The position numbers and the translations under genes are program-made. Of a stretch of DNA of 24,559 nucleotides, positions 1 to 9,005 are shown piece by piece; positions within the stretch are counted from its first letter, which is position 1, and each line of letters starts with the position of its first letter. The stretch lies in contig JBMTBW010000010.1 in the NCBI GenBank assembly GCA_049430265.1, positions 1-24,559 of the forward strand. Reading direction: 5' to 3'. Under the pieces are notes generated by a model. The model was not told the DNA's origin, searched no databases, and worked only from the letters and a program-made list of their open reading frames with translations. This stretch comes from MAG-120802 sp049430265 (GTDB taxonomy: Bacteria; Actinomycetota; Actinomycetes; Nanopelagicales; Nanopelagicaceae).

Positions 1-2504
1 GCCAGGGAAGACTTGAGGCTCTCTTTACCTTCCAAACTATGGTTAGCGATCTAACCGGATTGCCAATCTGTAACGCCTCAATGCTGGATGAACCAACAGC
101 TGCAGCAGAGGCAATGACTCTTGCAAGGCGAAGCACCAAGCTTGGCGATGAAGCGCGATTTGTGATTGATTCAAGGGTTCATCCGCAGACTCAAGCTGTG
201 GTGATGACAAGAGCTAAGCCGCTAAAGATTAATTGCGAAGTTCTTGATTTAAGTAGCGGTGTTGATTTGAGTAATTGTTTTGGAGTTCTTCTCCAATATC
301 CAGATACTTTTGGATCTCTAAATGATTTCTCTGATGCAATTGCCAAGGCACATAACGGTGGGGCGTTAGTAATTATGGCAAGTGATCTACTTGCACTAAC
401 TTTGATTAAATCTCCGGGGGAGTGGGGAGCAGATATCGCAGTTGGTTCTGCTCAGAGATTTGGTGTTCCTATGGGATTTGGCGGACCGCATGCAGGCTTT
501 CTTGCAGTAAGAGAGGGTTTAGAGAGGTCCCTTCCAGGAAGGCTTGTTGGCCAGAGTATTGATAGCCATGGAAATCCAGCTCTTCGTTTAGCTCTTCAGA
601 CTAGAGAGCAACATATAAGACGCGATAAGGCAACTAGCAATATCTGCACAGCGCAAGTTCTTCTAGCCGTCATCTCTGCCTTCTATGGAGCGTGGCACGG
701 ACCAGAGGGTTTAAAAGAGATTGCAGTAAGAACACATCAATTAGCTAGAAAACTTGCCGGCTCTCTTAAGCAGAGCGGCTTTGAACTTTATAGCCCTAAC
801 TTCTTTGACACTGTTTCATTTCTTGCAAGTAATGGTGATGCCCTTATTGATGCTGCGCTCAAGGCTGGAATCAACGTGAGAAAGATCAGCGGGGGAGTAA
901 GTGTTGCCTTTGATGAGGTAAGCACTAGTGCAACTGTTGATACATTGATTCGTGCTTGGGGCTTGAAGCAGAGTAGCTCTGAGCCATATGGGGCGATTGC
1001 ATCGCTTCGGGCAACTTCTTATATGCAGCATCCCGTCTTTAATTCCTATCACTCAGAAACTGCAATGCTTCGCTACATCAGGACTCTCTCAGATCGAGAT
1101 CTAGCACTTGATAGAACGATGATTCCGCTTGGCTCTTGCACGATGAAACTAAATGCCACAACCGAGATGGAAGCTATTACCTGGCCTGAATTTGCAGACC
1201 TTCACCCCTTTGCTCCAAGTAACCAATCTGCAGGAACAAGAAAGATCGTCTCTGAGCTTTCTAAGTGGCTCATTGATATAACTGGGTATGACGCAGTATC
1301 CCTACAGCCAAATGCCGGTTCTCAAGGAGAGTTTGCAGGACTTCTGGCAATTAGAAATTATCTGGATTCACTCGGTCAGAGTCAGCGCGATATTTGTTTA
1401 ATTCCATCAAGTGCCCACGGAACAAATGCGGCTAGCGCGGTTATGGCAGGCATGAGAGTAGTTGTTATCTCCTGTGATGAGGCTGGCAATGTCTCCCTTG
1501 ATGATCTAAAGGCAAAAATTGCTGAGTATGGCGAGCAATTAGCGGCTTTAATGGTTACTTATCCATCCACCCATGGAGTTTTTGAATCAGAGATTAGCCA
1601 AATCTGCGCTCTTATCCATGATGCAGGTGGCCAGGTTTATGTTGATGGCGCTAATTTGAATGCTTTAGTAGGACTTGCTCAACCTGGAAAATTTGGTGCT
1701 GATGTTTCACATCTAAATCTTCACAAAACATTCTGTATTCCACATGGCGGGGGAGGACCTGGGGTTGGTCCGGTAATTGCTAAGAAACATCTTGGACCAT
1801 TCTTGCCAAATCATCCACTTGATTCATCAGCAGGACCGCTAACTGGTCCAGGCCCTATTAGTGGCGCTCCATTTGGTTCAGCTCTAATTCTTCCTATCTC
1901 TTGGGCCTATATAAGGATGATGGGAGCAGAGGGTTTAACAAAGGCAACTCAGGTGGCAATTCTTTCCGCAAATTACATCGCAAAGAAACTAGCTCCTGAT
2001 TACCCAACTTTATATACGGGCAAAAATGACTTAATCGCTCACGAATGCATCATCGATATTCGAGAAATTACCAAGCGAAGCGGTGTAAGCGTCGATGATA
2101 TTGCCAAACGTTTGATGGATTATGGATTTCATGCTCCAACGATGAGTTTCCCAGTTCCCGGAACCCTAATGATTGAACCAACAGAATCTGAAGATATAAC
2201 TGAGATAGATCGTTTTATTGCAGCTTTAAGATCTATTGCCAAGGAGATTAAGGCAATTGAGTCGGGGGAGATTTCGATAGATGCTTCACCGCTACGAAAT
2301 GCCCCGCACACTGTTGAGGCTTTGGTGAGTGAGACTTGGGATAGGCCATATAGCCGCCAGGAGGCTGCGCTACCGATGGGCAGCGAGATTGGTATGGAGA
2401 GGCGAGGAAAATATTGGCCCACGGTTGGAAGGGTCGATGGAGCTCACGGGGATAGGAATTTAGTTTGTGCCTGCGAGCCGATTGAGAGCCTTGCAATAAA
2501 CTAG
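1..2504 (+). CDS. gcvP: Glycine dehydrogenase (decarboxylating), P-protein, 5'-truncated by the window edge
   Basis: P-protein of the glycine cleavage system: it decarboxylates glycine with pyridoxal phosphate and passes the aminomethyl group to the lipoyl arm of GcvH, feeding one-carbon units to tetrahydrofolate in the cytosol. The open frame runs in from the left edge (first whole codon at 3) and gives about 833 residues. The usual length is about 950, so roughly the first 120 residues lie outside. The ATG at 39 is internal: the codons before it read GRLEALFTFQTMVSDLTG, a conserved P-protein block. Both halves of the long fused form are present. The PLP-lysine motif HLNLHKTFCIPHGGGGPG has its Lys about 563 residues after the ATG at 39. 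The C-terminal end (YWPTVGRVDGAHGDRNLVC) looks complete. It converges on lnt with a 21-nt gap and no terminator. gcvT and gcvH are not visible. Confidence 0.97.
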   Translation, partial: QGRLEALFTFQTMVSDLTGLPICNASMLDEPTAAAEAMTLARRSTKLGDEARFVIDSRVHPQTQAVVMTRAKPLKINCEVLDLSSGVDLSNCFGVLLQYPDTFGSLNDFSDAIAKAHNGGALVIMASDLLALTLIKSPGEWGADIAVGSAQRFGVPMGFGGPHAGFLAVREGLERSLPGRLVGQSIDSHGNPALRLALQTREQHIRRDKATSNICTAQVLLAVISAFYGAWHGPEGLKEIAVRTHQLARKLAGSLKQSGFELYSPNFFDTVSFLASNGDALIDAALKAGINVRKISGGVSVAFDEVSTSATVDTLIRAWGLKQSSSEPYGAIASLRATSYMQHPVFNSYHSETAMLRYIRTLSDRDLALDRTMIPLGSCTMKLNATTEMEAITWPEFADLHPFAPSNQSAGTRKIVSELSKWLIDITGYDAVSLQPNAGSQGEFAGLLAIRNYLDSLGQSQRDICLIPSSAHGTNAASAVMAGMRVVVISCDEAGNVSLDDLKAKIAEYGEQLAALMVTYPSTHGVFESEISQICALIHDAGGQVYVDGANLNALVGLAQPGKFGADVSHLNLHKTFCIPHGGGGPGVGPVIAKKHLGPFLPNHPLDSSAGPLTGPGPISGAPFGSALILPISWAYIRMMGAEGLTKATQVAILSANYIAKKLAPDYPTLYTGKNDLIAHECIIDIREITKRSGVSVDDIAKRLMDYGFHAPTMSFPVPGTLMIEPTESEDITEIDRFIAALRSIAKEIKAIESGEISIDASPLRNAPHTVEALVSETWDRPYSRQEAALPMGSEIGMERRGKYWPTVGRVDGAHGDRNLVCACEPIESLAIN

Positions 2505-2525
2505 TTTTACTTTACATAATGTAGA

Positions 2526-3932
2526 TTATCGGTTATATACCACGCCTGAACTACGTTGTCTAAATACGCATAAAAGCCATAAAAGACTCAAAATGCCCAC
2601 CCAGGTGTAGCTTCCTCTTACGGTGGTAGCTCGATCTTTAAAGGTCTCAATCTCCATCTCTAAAGCAACCGGTCTGAATTGCTCTGCAACTGTTAAAAGA
2701 TTTCCATTCTGATCAATATGTGCAGTGAATCCAGTTGTGCTGACAACTGCAAATTGACGTGAAAGTTCTGCAGCTCTGGCTCTAGTGATTTGAAGTTGCT
2801 GAGCTGCTTGATAACTATCACCAAAGGTCGCGTTATTGGTCTGTGCCACGAGGAATTCTGCGTTAACTGCTCCCGATTGAATGTGGTCATCATCGAGAAC
2901 TTCAAAGCAGATAAAAGATTGGAACTCTATGCCGTTTACTTTGTGCTTTACCCAATTATCCCCTGGAATAAAATCTCTAACCTGTCTAGCAAGAGGAGAA
3001 ATCTTCTCCGATATTGATCTAAGCGGGATATATTCACCAAAAGGAGCTAGATCTTGTTTAACATATCTTGATAGCAAATTCCCATCGGCCCCATATAAGA
3101 GACTGGAATTTAAAGGCCCTGAGATTGTCTGCTCGACCGCACCAATTAATAACGGCTTTTTAATTTCTTCAATAAGTTCAGCGATCCCCTGACGCGCCCT
3201 TAAATTCGTTATTGGATCAACATCAGATGCATTCTCGGGCCAAATTATTAAATCAGCGTTGCTCTGCTTAGGAGTTGCATCTATATGATTGTTTAAAACC
3301 GCTAATGCACGTTGATTAAATTCCAACCCAAGTTGCGGAACAGAGCCCTGAACCGCAACAATTTTTAGACTTTTGCCTGAGGCCGTATTTTGATTGACAT
3401 CAAAAAAACTTAAGGCAATTATAGGAATGAAAACGAGTGAAAACAATGGCCTTGCGATTACTAAGGCCGATAGAGATAACGCAATAAAACTAACTCCAAC
3501 AACTCCGATAATTGGATAGAACACTTGTAGCGAATCAACTTGAGTAAATCCGATTCGACCCCATCCAAAGCCGCCAAATGGAGCTTTCATCCGGAGTAGT
3601 TCAATTAAGGTGAATGAAGATGCGAATACAATTGCGCCATAGATACTTCTCTTTATCGGAGCTAGAGCAATTAATGAAAAAAGAAGACTCTCCCCTAAAG
3701 CCAATATCAACCAGGGCAAGGCTCCAACATAGATAGAGCTCCAGTGTAGAAGTGGGGCAAAGAAAGCTCCCCCAGCCAGTAGAGCTAGAAGAAAACGTCG
3801 TCTTAGCTTCTCATCAGCCAATAGAAAAAAGAGGAGTCCAGCTCCGAGAAATGCTGCAGGCCAGAGAGAAAACGGAGGAAAGGCGGCAAAAAGGAGTAGC
3901 CCTGAGGCAATTGCAAGGCCAATTTTTTTCAT
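2526..3932 (-). CDS. lnt: Apolipoprotein N-acyltransferase
   Basis: Membrane enzyme that adds the third acyl chain to the N-terminal cysteine of diacylglyceryl-lipoproteins. The 468-residue protein has about 190 residues of hydrophobic membrane segments (from MKKIGLAIASGLLLFAAFPP) followed by a carbon-nitrogen hydrolase domain at about 188-430. The family triad is visible: E233 in IIWPENASD, K292 in YVKQDLAPFGEYIP and C342 in FICFEVLDDD. A single hydrophobic segment closes the protein. In mycobacteria this enzyme is fused to, or next to, a polyprenol-phosphate mannosyltransferase; no such domain is present here. It is the last gene of the pafB-led run and starts 3 nt after the exonuclease stop, so translational coupling is likely. 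The predicted lipoprotein at 11185-11709 is a possible substrate. Confidence 0.93.
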   Translation of the reverse strand: MKKIGLAIASGLLLFAAFPPFSLWPAAFLGAGLLFFLLADEKLRRRFLLALLAGGAFFAPLLHWSSIYVGALPWLILALGESLLFSLIALAPIKRSIYGAIVFASSFTLIELLRMKAPFGGFGWGRIGFTQVDSLQVFYPIIGVVGVSFIALSLSALVIARPLFSLVFIPIIALSFFDVNQNTASGKSLKIVAVQGSVPQLGLEFNQRALAVLNNHIDATPKQSNADLIIWPENASDVDPITNLRARQGIAELIEEIKKPLLIGAVEQTISGPLNSSLLYGADGNLLSRYVKQDLAPFGEYIPLRSISEKISPLARQVRDFIPGDNWVKHKVNGIEFQSFICFEVLDDDHIQSGAVNAEFLVAQTNNATFGDSYQAAQQLQITRARAAELSRQFAVVSTTGFTAHIDQNGNLLTVAEQFRPVALEMEIETFKDRATTVRGSYTWVGILSLLWLLCVFRQRSSGVVYNR

Positions 3933-3935
3933 TCT

Positions 3936-4841
3936 CTATGACCAATTTAAAGCTGAGAGGAGACGATCGACGCTCGCGCCAAGTCCGTAATCACTCTTCA
4001 TTGTCTCTAGGTATTTTGCATTCTTTGCAGAGTTTGGAATGCTCAAATCTATATCTGGAAGATTTACATCTCTTGCGCACTGCACTAATCGATCTGCAAC
4101 AGAGGCATAATCAAGATCCGCGAGTATTTTCTTGCGATGATTTGGCGAAAGCTTAGAATCTTCACCTTTCGCTGCCTCTATTAACTCTGCCATACTGGAA
4201 TAATTCTTAGCAATCTCAGCAGCCCCTTTTTCGCCAATTCCTTTAATACCTGGCAATCCATCAGATGCATCTCCCCTGATCATTGCAAATAGCGCATATC
4301 TCTCACCTGGTATCTCATACTTTTTCTCAATCCAGGAGTGATTAACTAAATCATGATTACTGATGCCTTTAGCAAGGTAGGCGACTTTCACATCGCGCTT
4401 CTCATCTACTAATTGAAATAGGTCTCGATCGCCAGTTGCAATGCGAATCGGGCCTTTCTCTCTAGTGGCAAATGTTGCGATGACATCATCTGCCTCATAA
4501 TCATCCATTCCAACTATCGCTATCCCTGCAGCTTCAAAGAAATCAAGGATTAGAGGTACTTGCGGAGTTAAGAGATCTGGCTCTTCTTCACCTTCACCAT
4601 CATCATCTACGCGATTGAGTTTATATCCGGGAAAGAGCTCTACTCTCCAAGATGGTCTCCAATCACCATCTAGGCAGAGCGCTAGGCGATCTGGTTTGTA
4701 CTGATTAATCAACCTTGCGCTCATATCGATAAAACCTTTTACCGCATTTATTGGTTCGCCTTGAGGCGAGAGCAAGGTATCTGGCATTCCGTAATAGGCG
4801 CGATACCAGAGCGATGCGCTATCGATTAATAGCAAGCTCAT
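3936..4841 (-). CDS. 5'-3' exonuclease (FEN/PIN-type, free-standing Pol I 5'-nuclease-like domain)
   Basis: A 301-residue stand-alone relative of the 5'-nuclease domain of DNA polymerase I, expected to trim 5' ends or flaps of nucleic acids in repair or replication. The metal-binding acidic residues are in place: D7 (LLIDSAS), D58/D60 (CLDGDWRPSWR), E116/D118/D119 (DDYEADDVIATFA), D138/D140 (ATGDRDLFQ) and D191/D194 (GDASDGLPG). The last group runs into the helix-3-turn-helix region GIKGIGEKGAAEI that grips the DNA backbone. An acidic insertion (VDDDGEGEEEPD, about 78-89) sits in the helical-arch region and is lineage-specific as far as I can tell. The start overlaps the helicase stop by 4 nt (ATGA), indicating translational coupling. 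The helicase-exonuclease pairing is conserved in Actinomycetota. Confidence 0.92.
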   Translation of the reverse strand: MSLLLIDSASLWYRAYYGMPDTLLSPQGEPINAVKGFIDMSARLINQYKPDRLALCLDGDWRPSWRVELFPGYKLNRVDDDGEGEEEPDLLTPQVPLILDFFEAAGIAIVGMDDYEADDVIATFATREKGPIRIATGDRDLFQLVDEKRDVKVAYLAKGISNHDLVNHSWIEKKYEIPGERYALFAMIRGDASDGLPGIKGIGEKGAAEIAKNYSSMAELIEAAKGEDSKLSPNHRKKILADLDYASVADRLVQCARDVNLPDIDLSIPNSAKNAKYLETMKSDYGLGASVDRLLSALNWS

Positions 4842-7228
4842 GCCACCACCGCGGAGTAGGCGATAACTCCCCTATCGATTTTTTTTACCGCTTCTTTGAC
4901 CGTTGAAGCCATCTGTGGATTGGCATTTAGCAATTGTCCAAGCAAATCAATTATCTGACGGATTGCTCTAACAAAGTCTCCCACGGTAATTTCAGTCTCT
5001 CTCAAAATAGTTTGAAGGCTATGGCCATTAGCCCAACGATATGCGCTCCATGCCAGATCAAAATTCGGTTCCTTCTGTGGCGTAATTCCGTGATCTTCTT
5101 CCAGCTTTACGATATTTAGCCAAACTTTCATCACCATCGGAATAGAAACATCAAGGGTCTTTGGAAGTCTCGGACTCCTACTGCGTTCGCCTCGCCCGTC
5201 GTAGACCAAAGCTGATAACAATCCAACTAGATCTGCAGGAGAGTATTGGTTAAGCAAGTCAGAGCTAATTAGCTCGGATAAAAGCAGATCACTTTCTGCA
5301 TATATTTTTGTAAGAACTGCTCCTTTAGGAGTTAATTGATCGCCACTTAAATAGTTAAGCTCTTTTAGCACCTCACTTACGCGATCAAAAGTTCGAGGAA
5401 TAACGTTGGTTCTCCCCTCCATGCGCGCTTTAAGTCCCGCTGACTCCTTTTCAAGCCGAGCTGCTTTCTCAAAACCACGGGCATTACTCTCGCGATTCGG
5501 ACAGCTATGACATGGATGGTTTTTTAGAAATCTTCGATGCTCACTTATCTGCTCTTCGATATTTTCATGGTGTTTTCTCCGGCTTCCACTAGTAATCCTT
5601 CTAGATGAGAATTGAGCCTCGAGCTCTTTAATTGCAAAGCGCGCCTTCATATACTCACCCATATCGCCAAGATCGCTCTGAGATCCTTGAATTAGAGCTT
5701 TGATTGCAACTTCATTTTTCGCAATCTGTCTAGCCAAGCCAACAACAGCCTTATCTGCTTGAAACTGGGCGAAGGAAAAACCAAGAGACTTCCGTGCCCG
5801 TTCATGACCGAATCTTGAAATCAAATTAGCACTCATGTTGTAGGTTGGAGAAAAAGATGAACGAAGTGGGTAGGTTCTTGTGCTTGCAAGTCCTGCCGCA
5901 ATGGAGCTATCCATCTGTTCATTCCAAAGAATTAAAGCATTACCTTCAATATCTATCCCTCGCCTGCCAGCTCTTCCAGTTAGTTGGGTGTACTCCCCTG
6001 GTGAAACATTGACATGGCTTTCACCATTCCATTTAACGAGTTTTTCTAAAACCACACTTCTTGCTGGCATATTGATTCCAAGAGCCAAGGTCTCAGTTGC
6101 AAAAACGATCTTTAATAGCCCTCGCTGAAATAGCTCTTCAATAGTTTCCTTAAACATCGGAAGTAGCCCTGCGTGATGAGCAGCGATGCCTCGCTCTAAG
6201 GCTTGGGCCCACTCATGAAAACCAAGAACTCCAAAATCCTCAGAAGGTAACTCATGAGTTTTCAGAGCTACTACTCGCCTTATCTCCTCCTTCTCAAGCG
6301 AATTGGTTAGCGATAGCCCTTCACGGATACAAGATGCAACAGCGCTATCACATCCGGCCCGAGAGAAGATAAAGAAAATTGCTGGCAGAAAACCGCGCTC
6401 TGAAAGCTTTTCAACCACTTCTGGCCTAGTAAGAGACTTAATGGAGCTAAATTTGCTTTCTTTCCAACTCTTGCTCCCACCAGGTACTTTCTTTATCGAA
6501 TTCTTCTCAATACGCAGGATCTCTGGATTCACCCGACCCTCATCGACAAAGAGATCTAGAATTCGATTTCCGATCAAGATGTGCTGATAGAGCGGAACGG
6601 GCCTGATTTCACTAAGCACCACTTCTGTTTCGCCGCGTACCGTCTTTAACCAATCTCCAAATTCCTCAGCATTTGAAACAGTGGCTGATAGTGAGACTAT
6701 TTGAATTCGCTCTGGAAGATGAATCAGGATCTCCTCCCAGACCGCCCCTCGAAACTTATCTGCCAGATAATGAACTTCATCCATAACAACATAGCCAAGA
6801 TCATCTATTGCATCTGATCCGGCATAGATCATATTTCGCAAAACTTCAGTGGTCATAACAACGATGCGAGCCTCACTATTAATGGATGAATCTCCAGTAA
6901 GAAGTCCAACTTCAGAATCGCCATAAAGTTTTACCAAGTCCTGATATTTTTGATTTGATAGCGCTTTAATTGGTGTGGTGTAGAAGCAACGATTGCCATT
7001 CTTTTCAGCCAGAAACGTTGCAAACTCTCCAACAATTGTCTTTCCAGCCCCTGTGGGAGCTGCAACTAATACGCTTTTGCCATCCTCTAGATGATGGCAG
7101 CCTTGGCTTTGAAACTCATCAAAACCAAAGTCATAGTTCGCCATAAATTCAGTTGTTAGAGGGTGCGAACTGCGCTTCTTGGCGGCTACATACCTTTCAG
7201 CCGGAGATGGAGTACTCACATGCGCCAC
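4838..7228 (-). CDS. helY: Ski2-like DEAD/DEAH-box helicase, HelY type
   Basis: ATP-dependent RNA/DNA helicase of the actinobacterial HelY family, 796 residues. Visible motifs: Walker A APTGAGKT (57-64), motif II DEVH (150-153) in VVMDEVHYLADKFRG, motif III SAT (181-183), IFSRAGCD at about 287-294 and motif VI QLTGRAGRRG (415-424). A charged helical region at about 500-570 leads to a small Cys cluster, HPCHSCPNRES (C574, C577), and then a C-terminal DSHCT-like domain. The longest frame starts at a GTG at 7228, overlapping the upstream kinase gene by 13 nt. A second GTG at 7219 overlaps its stop by 4 nt (GTGA) and would give MSTPSPAERY, which I think at least as likely. No clear Shine-Dalgarno sequence precedes either. 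The physiological substrate is not deducible from the sequence. Confidence 0.92.
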   Translation of the reverse strand: MAHVSTPSPAERYVAAKKRSSHPLTTEFMANYDFGFDEFQSQGCHHLEDGKSVLVAAPTGAGKTIVGEFATFLAEKNGNRCFYTTPIKALSNQKYQDLVKLYGDSEVGLLTGDSSINSEARIVVMTTEVLRNMIYAGSDAIDDLGYVVMDEVHYLADKFRGAVWEEILIHLPERIQIVSLSATVSNAEEFGDWLKTVRGETEVVLSEIRPVPLYQHILIGNRILDLFVDEGRVNPEILRIEKNSIKKVPGGSKSWKESKFSSIKSLTRPEVVEKLSERGFLPAIFFIFSRAGCDSAVASCIREGLSLTNSLEKEEIRRVVALKTHELPSEDFGVLGFHEWAQALERGIAAHHAGLLPMFKETIEELFQRGLLKIVFATETLALGINMPARSVVLEKLVKWNGESHVNVSPGEYTQLTGRAGRRGIDIEGNALILWNEQMDSSIAAGLASTRTYPLRSSFSPTYNMSANLISRFGHERARKSLGFSFAQFQADKAVVGLARQIAKNEVAIKALIQGSQSDLGDMGEYMKARFAIKELEAQFSSRRITSGSRRKHHENIEEQISEHRRFLKNHPCHSCPNRESNARGFEKAARLEKESAGLKARMEGRTNVIPRTFDRVSEVLKELNYLSGDQLTPKGAVLTKIYAESDLLLSELISSDLLNQYSPADLVGLLSALVYDGRGERSRSPRLPKTLDVSIPMVMKVWLNIVKLEEDHGITPQKEPNFDLAWSAYRWANGHSLQTILRETEITVGDFVRAIRQIIDLLGQLLNANPQMASTVKEAVKKIDRGVIAYSAVVA

Positions 7229-8085
7229 GTTAGTAGGCCGCGCTCTATTACGCGCGCTTTAACTGGAAGTGGCCCAACTCGCTCTCCATCGGCATAGGCC
7301 ACCGCATCAGAATCAATTTCTACGCTTTTACCCCGTGAAATTTTCACTGCAGGGTGTGTGGTGTGCGTTCCGGAGAAAACTTTTGGGAAAACCTTTAGGA
7401 ATTCAAATTTAGATACTGGGCTGAGAATTAGAATGTCAAATAATCCGTCATCGATTTTTGCATCAGGTGTGACTTTCATCCCTCCCCCATAGCAGATTCC
7501 ATTAGAAACTGCTATCAGCATGGCTTTACTCTCGAAAGATAATCCATCGATACTGAATCGATAAGTCTTAGGTTTAAACGTTGATAGAACCATAAGTATT
7601 GAAACATTGTATTTGGCTCTTCCTTTAATTCTTTTCATAGCATTTGCTCGCTCATTAACCATTGAATCAAAGCCTGTGCTGAGAACATCTACGAAATATT
7701 TTTCTCCTACTTTTCCAACATCGATTAATGAAGGACGGCTCGAGAGGTAATGGCTGATTAGTTTCTCTGGGTTCTTTAGTTTTAGATTGAGCGTCCTAGC
7801 GAAATCATTTCCAGTTCCAGCAGGTATTAAAGCTAAACCAAGATTACTTCCTACTAACTCTTGTAATGCAAGGTTAACGGTTCCATCGCCACCAATGAGG
7901 AATAGGCCATTGAATTTCTGGCTTTCTTTTAATTTACTCTTTAGATTCTCCTGAGACCCTAGTGCGCTGTCGGCTGAAACATCTATATATTCAATTCCGA
8001 GAGTTTTCAATTCTTGTTTTACAAGCTTTCCGATTCTATTTCCGCGTCCATTTCCTGACTTGGGATTTATCAGCAGAAGCCACAT
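7216..8085 (-). CDS. Diacylglycerol kinase family lipid kinase (DagK/YegS/BmrU type)
   Basis: Probable soluble or membrane-associated lipid kinase that transfers phosphate from ATP to a diacylglycerol-like or polyprenol lipid. The 289-residue protein opens with the family's NPKSGNG nucleotide loop (residues 8-14) and has the catalytic-domain signature GGDGTVNLALQEL (65 onward) followed by IPAGTGNDFARTL (GTGND at 90-94). The second half (about 100-289) is the beta-sandwich lipid-binding domain typical of DagK/YegS, with GICYGGGMKVTPDAKIDDGLFDILI. It starts 14 nt after the tatC stop and its end overlaps the helicase start. Its place between tatC and the helicase gene fits the actinobacterial cluster. 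The lipid substrate cannot be decided from motifs; sphingosine-kinase-like or polyprenol-kinase activity are alternatives. Confidence 0.9.
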   Translation of the reverse strand: MWLLLINPKSGNGRGNRIGKLVKQELKTLGIEYIDVSADSALGSQENLKSKLKESQKFNGLFLIGGDGTVNLALQELVGSNLGLALIPAGTGNDFARTLNLKLKNPEKLISHYLSSRPSLIDVGKVGEKYFVDVLSTGFDSMVNERANAMKRIKGRAKYNVSILMVLSTFKPKTYRFSIDGLSFESKAMLIAVSNGICYGGGMKVTPDAKIDDGLFDILILSPVSKFEFLKVFPKVFSGTHTTHPAVKISRGKSVEIDSDAVAYADGERVGPLPVKARVIERGLLTWRM

Positions 8086-8099
8086 GAGAAGAGATCAAT

Positions 8100-8930
8100 C
8101 TATTCCGGAAGAGGTTCATCAATTGGTGATGCTTCATCAATATCTGCTGCTTGATTATCACCAATTTGTTTAGATTTTTTATCTCGTTTTTTATCAACTA
8201 GGAGCGCAATTCCTCCGGCGCCAAAATAAAAGACGATCAGCGGCAAAGCAAGAGCGGCCATGGAGAGCGGATCTGCAGTTGGTGAGAAAGCAGCGACAAA
8301 AACGGTGATGCCAAAGATTGCAAAGCGCCAAGGCTTTAGTATCCCTCGTCCAGAAAGGACCCCAATTAAATTGAGTGAGACCAGAAAGACTGGTAATTCA
8401 AAAGCAAGCCCAAAGATCAAAATGATTCGAAGCACGAAACTCAAGTAATCATCGAATCTAACTAGGTTATTTAAGCTATCTGGGGTGAAACCAAAGAGAA
8501 CTCTGATAGCAATAGGCAGGATGTAATAGGCAAGAGCAGCGCCCAGGGTAAAGAAAGGCGTAGCTGCGATTATGAAAAGAACAGATTTGCGTCTCTCTTT
8601 CCTGTGTAAAGCAGGGGCAATAAAGGCCCAGAGCTGATAGAGCCAGAAAGGCGCAGAAACAATTACGCCAGTTAAAAACGCAACTTTGACTTGCAGGTTA
8701 AGTGGACCCAATACGCCGCTGATAAAAAGAGAACCGCAGTTGTTTGAACCACTACTTTGAGCCAGCTTCAAGTCACATACTGGTTCAGCCAAGGTAGTAA
8801 TGATCTGGTTGTAATAGACAAAGCCGAGAATGGAGAATATTAAAATGAAAAAGGCGGCCCGGATGATTCTCTTGCGCAGTTCACGCAAATGATCCAATAG
8901 AGGCATCGTGCCGCGTTCTCTGGCTGCCAT
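8100..8930 (-). CDS. tatC: Sec-independent protein translocase subunit TatC
   Basis: Core membrane subunit that recognises twin-arginine signal peptides and forms the Tat translocase with TatA. The 276-residue protein has six hydrophobic segments. The conserved cytoplasmic N-terminus MPLLDHLRELRKRI is present, as are APFWLYQLWAFIAPALHRKERR and the conserved glutamate in IFGLAFELPVFL. The C-terminal tail (about 245-276) is charged and ends in an acidic, low-complexity stretch. I chose the ATG at 8930 over the internal ATG at 8906 because it is preceded by GGAG, though at only 4 nt spacing. A 75-nt gap separates it from tatA; it contains two inverted repeats and a possible weak promoter (TACTCT at 8949-8954). 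Confidence 0.95.
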   Translation of the reverse strand: MAARERGTMPLLDHLRELRKRIIRAAFFILIFSILGFVYYNQIITTLAEPVCDLKLAQSSGSNNCGSLFISGVLGPLNLQVKVAFLTGVIVSAPFWLYQLWAFIAPALHRKERRKSVLFIIAATPFFTLGAALAYYILPIAIRVLFGFTPDSLNNLVRFDDYLSFVLRIILIFGLAFELPVFLVSLNLIGVLSGRGILKPWRFAIFGITVFVAAFSPTADPLSMAALALPLIVFYFGAGGIALLVDKKRDKKSKQIGDNQAADIDEASPIDEPLPE

Positions 8931-8965
8931 ATCGCTCCGTTTACCTAAAGAGTATTAATCTCTCC

Positions 8966-8980
8966 CCTACTAGAAGTAGG
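8966..8980 (-). repeat. Second small inverted repeat in the tatA-tatC spacer
   Basis: CCTACT and AGTAGG form a 6-bp stem around a 3-nt loop, 5 nt downstream of the first hairpin in the transcribed direction. A minus-strand TACTCT at 8949-8954 follows and could be a weak internal promoter for tatC. Confidence 0.35.
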
Positions 8981-8985
8981 CACCC

Positions 8986-9005
8986 GTTGAAATCTTAATT
9001 TCAAC
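8986..9005 (-). repeat. Perfect 8-bp hairpin directly after the tatA stop codon
   Basis: GTTGAAAT and ATTTCAAC flank a 4-nt loop and begin at the base right after the tatA TAA. No T-run follows, so it is not a standard intrinsic terminator; it could act as an RNA stability or attenuation element between tatA and tatC. Confidence 0.45.

Noticed and set aside
39..41. ATG at 39 as the true gcvP start
   Set aside because: The frame is open to the left edge, and the codons before it spell a conserved P-protein block, so the gene is cut by the window.
2513..2523. TACAT-A-ATGTA palindrome between gcvP and lnt as a terminator
   Set aside because: The stem is only 5 bp and AT-rich with no proper loop or T-run; most likely chance.
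2881..3192. 103-codon open frame antisense to lnt
   Set aside because: It lies fully inside lnt on the other strand, has no family resemblance and reads as low-information sequence; the lnt frame carries the catalytic triad.
3752..4156. 134-codon plus-strand open frame across the lnt/exonuclease junction
   Set aside because: A shadow of two well-supported genes; its charged, repetitive translation has no recognisable domain.
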